64,000 nucleotides of DNA, taken from Ambrosia x helenae. Taxonomy: Eukaryota; Streptophyta; Magnoliopsida; Asterales; Asteraceae. The stretch spans positions 57,878,718 to 57,942,717 of the forward strand of contig CM061228.1 of NCBI GenBank assembly GCA_030844895.1, written 5' to 3'. Both the position numbers and the translations under genes were made by a program. The notes beneath the pieces are model-generated. The model was not told the DNA's origin, made no database searches, and worked only from the letters and a program-made list of their open reading frames with translations. Positions within the stretch are counted from its first letter, which is position 1. Every line of letters starts with the position of its first letter. Of the stretch, positions 62,194-64,000 are shown piece after piece.

Positions 62194-63130
62194 AAGGATA
62201 ATCAGTGGGTTCGATAGTTCAATCGGTGGTTTACAGAGGACTCACTACAGTCACCTCAACCTGGTGATTGTCCGCTTGTAATAACGAAGAGGAGCAGAGT
62301 CGGTGGTTATCAATAATAGATCCAAAACAGAAGCATAGTAGGGTTCGGTTTGGGTGACCGGATGATTCCGATAGTTCACCGGTTACTAATCAGAATAGAA
62401 AGATAGGTAAGGTTCAGTCGAGGATGGTTACCAGGATATTATTAGAACAGGAGGGAGGAGAAAGGTTTGTGGTGCTCACCGGAGGAAGGAAGGCGGCGGC
62501 CGGCGGCGGCGGTGGCGCCAGAGGTGGTGGCCGGTTGGGTGACCTCCGGTCACTTCAGCCATCGATACACACACACATAATAGGTGTGTTGTGTGTTTAG
62601 TTTGTGCAGAGAAGACAATGAAAGGGTAGAAGATTTTTATAGTCAAATCCAAAATAAAAAGGTGTTTGGCAACGTGGATAATAGCTAGGACTCGGGTATT
62701 CTATTCGAGTTCCGGTAGAGCTCCGGTGAATCTCCGGTTACCATACCCACTCAACTGTTCTATTGAGCTAGGGTGGGTGGTGAAAGGTGGAGATGGGTGG
62801 TGGGTGGGTTGAAATGAAGAAGATGAACTGGGTGGGGTAGTGGGTGGGACCCACTTGAATTTTTTAATAATATTTATATTTCTTTTATTTTTATTTTTAT
62901 TTTTTAATTTTAGAGGAAGGACGATTTTGGCAAATAAAAAACTTTAAAACGCGAATTGACCATTATACCCCTAACCTAACTAGACTAAGTTAACGTCGTT
63001 AGGGCCAGGGACGGTTCTCACAAGAAAATGAAACCTTTGGACGATTATGACAAAAAATCTCAAGTTTGTACGATTATGGCAACTTTCAGCAAACCTGAGG
63101 GACGATTTCAGCAATTCACGCTTATCCTTA

Positions 63131-64000
63131 TTTTGTTTGCTGACTTTCACCTATTTAAGTATTATTTCTGGTAGGAAACAAATACAATAATGAACTTTAG
63201 GTGGTGTTGTGTTTCATGCTAAAGGCTATGACGATTACCAGTATATATGCATCCTCGGTTTGCTTATCCTCTTTGTTTTATAGTTTGCATGTCAAAGCCT
63301 GAAATTATGTATTTAATTCTTTCATATTACTTACTCTTTACACTATGACCAAGTTTTGTCATCTTTTGGGTAGTCATTTGGCATACTTTACTGGCACACT
63401 TTACTGGCACTACAATTGTTTTTTGAAACCAGCAACGAAAAACTGTCCCCAAAATTTTTTATGGGTTGTTTACTCATTTTTAATGATGCAACTTATTGCA
63501 AGGGCATGGTGTGACATCCATCCCCTTCATATAATATTGATTGTACATTTTTAGTCTAAAAAAATATTTATGTTTGAATGTAATTTTCTATAAGAATTAT
63601 TTAAATTTAATTTTAGATTCTTATATAAAAAATATAATAAAAAACAGATTTATATCTCATAATGTTTTTTTTTTTTTTCAAAACCCATTACCCATTAACT
63701 TTTATACCCATCTATCCTAAACCCATTAACCATATACCCAAACCATAACCAAGCCCAATGTTCAGCCTAAAAGACCCAAGGCCCAGATCTGATCCCTTGT
63801 GCCTTCCTACAACTGGTTCCCTAAACGGGTCTAGTTCAACCCGGTACATAACCTACCGACAAACCCAGCCGATTACTCCCTCTAATCACGTTGTATATCC
63901 AATTAAACCTACCTATGGACCGATCTTGATGTCCGCCACTTTCCTAAATTGTTCAAACACATTATTAATCCGTTAATCTTGCCAATTTAATCATAATTGA
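63131..64000. other. Intergenic sequence after the MULE
   Basis: No gene or bounded element is recognised. From about 63685 the sequence is rich in AACCCATTAACC-like steps similar in style to the start of LTR-B, but no alignment-quality match was seen by eye. Confidence 0.3.

Larger units (their letters stand above)
58636..63121. mobile_element. Mutator-like element with long inverted arms
   Basis: A 4,486-bp element is bounded by inverted arms (about 58636-59020 and 62770-63121) that stay strongly similar over roughly 350 bp, and by a perfect 9-bp target duplication TTATCCTTA (58627-58635 and 63122-63130). Long arms plus a 9-bp duplication are the signature of the Mutator superfamily. The interior has no transposase. 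Most of it is a nested LTR (59313-61953), so it is non-autonomous. Confidence 0.85.

Overview
The window is plant nuclear DNA, most likely from a member of the daisy family (Asteraceae). The base composition is AT-rich, the only host gene has GT-AG introns and is a clear plant SAC3B, and the rest is dominated by nested LTR retrotransposon pieces, MITEs, Helitron-like ends and a MULE. The family call rests on the resemblance of the retroelement ORF and the LTR sequences to common Asteraceae repeats, and is an inference.

The most important structural fact is redundancy. Two runs of exactly 100 N (8595-8694, 30775-30874) split the window into three pieces that overlap end to prefix. Positions 1-8594 match 9943-18543 and 31822-40424. 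Positions 8994-30774 match 30875-52672. The pieces differ mainly by single-base indels, many of them in homopolymers. The simplest reading is three unmerged overlapping contigs (or haplotigs) of one locus, so the non-redundant content is about 33 kb, nearly all of it in 30875-64000.

Layout of the locus, in copy 3 coordinates: (a) 30875-36986, the 3' part of an LTR retrotransposon with a large non-pol accessory ORF, a possible own promoter and intron, a polypurine tract and a 0.5 kb 3' LTR. (b) 36987-42493, a long LTR (LTR-A) whose 5' part lies beyond the first element, interrupted by another long LTR (LTR-B, 38411-41252) that carries three tRNA-like A/B-box modules. (c) 42494-45346, short direct repeats, a small LTR (LTR-C), a minus-strand core promoter and an LTR-like fragment. 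(d) 45347-54077 on the minus strand, SAC3B, a 15-exon gene for the TREX-2 mRNA-export scaffold, with an hAT-type MITE and a foldback element in its introns. (e) 54078-58626, intergenic DNA with three Helitron-like 3' termini and an internal duplication. (f) 58636-63121, a Mutator-like element with about 350-bp inverted arms and a perfect 9-bp target duplication, containing a Gypsy-type LTR (59313-61953). (g) 63131-64000, unassigned intergenic sequence.

The most unusual signal is a recurring promoter design. Several TATA boxes belonging to different retroelement parts are each preceded by a dense array of short motifs in both orientations (TTCG/GGCGAA type, or GCGATTAGG type in the LTR at 59313-61953). 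In LTR-A and the 59313 LTR a second array lies 0.6-0.8 kb downstream of TATA. The accessory ORF also carries the same in-frame TAG in all three copies, although every other break differs between copies.
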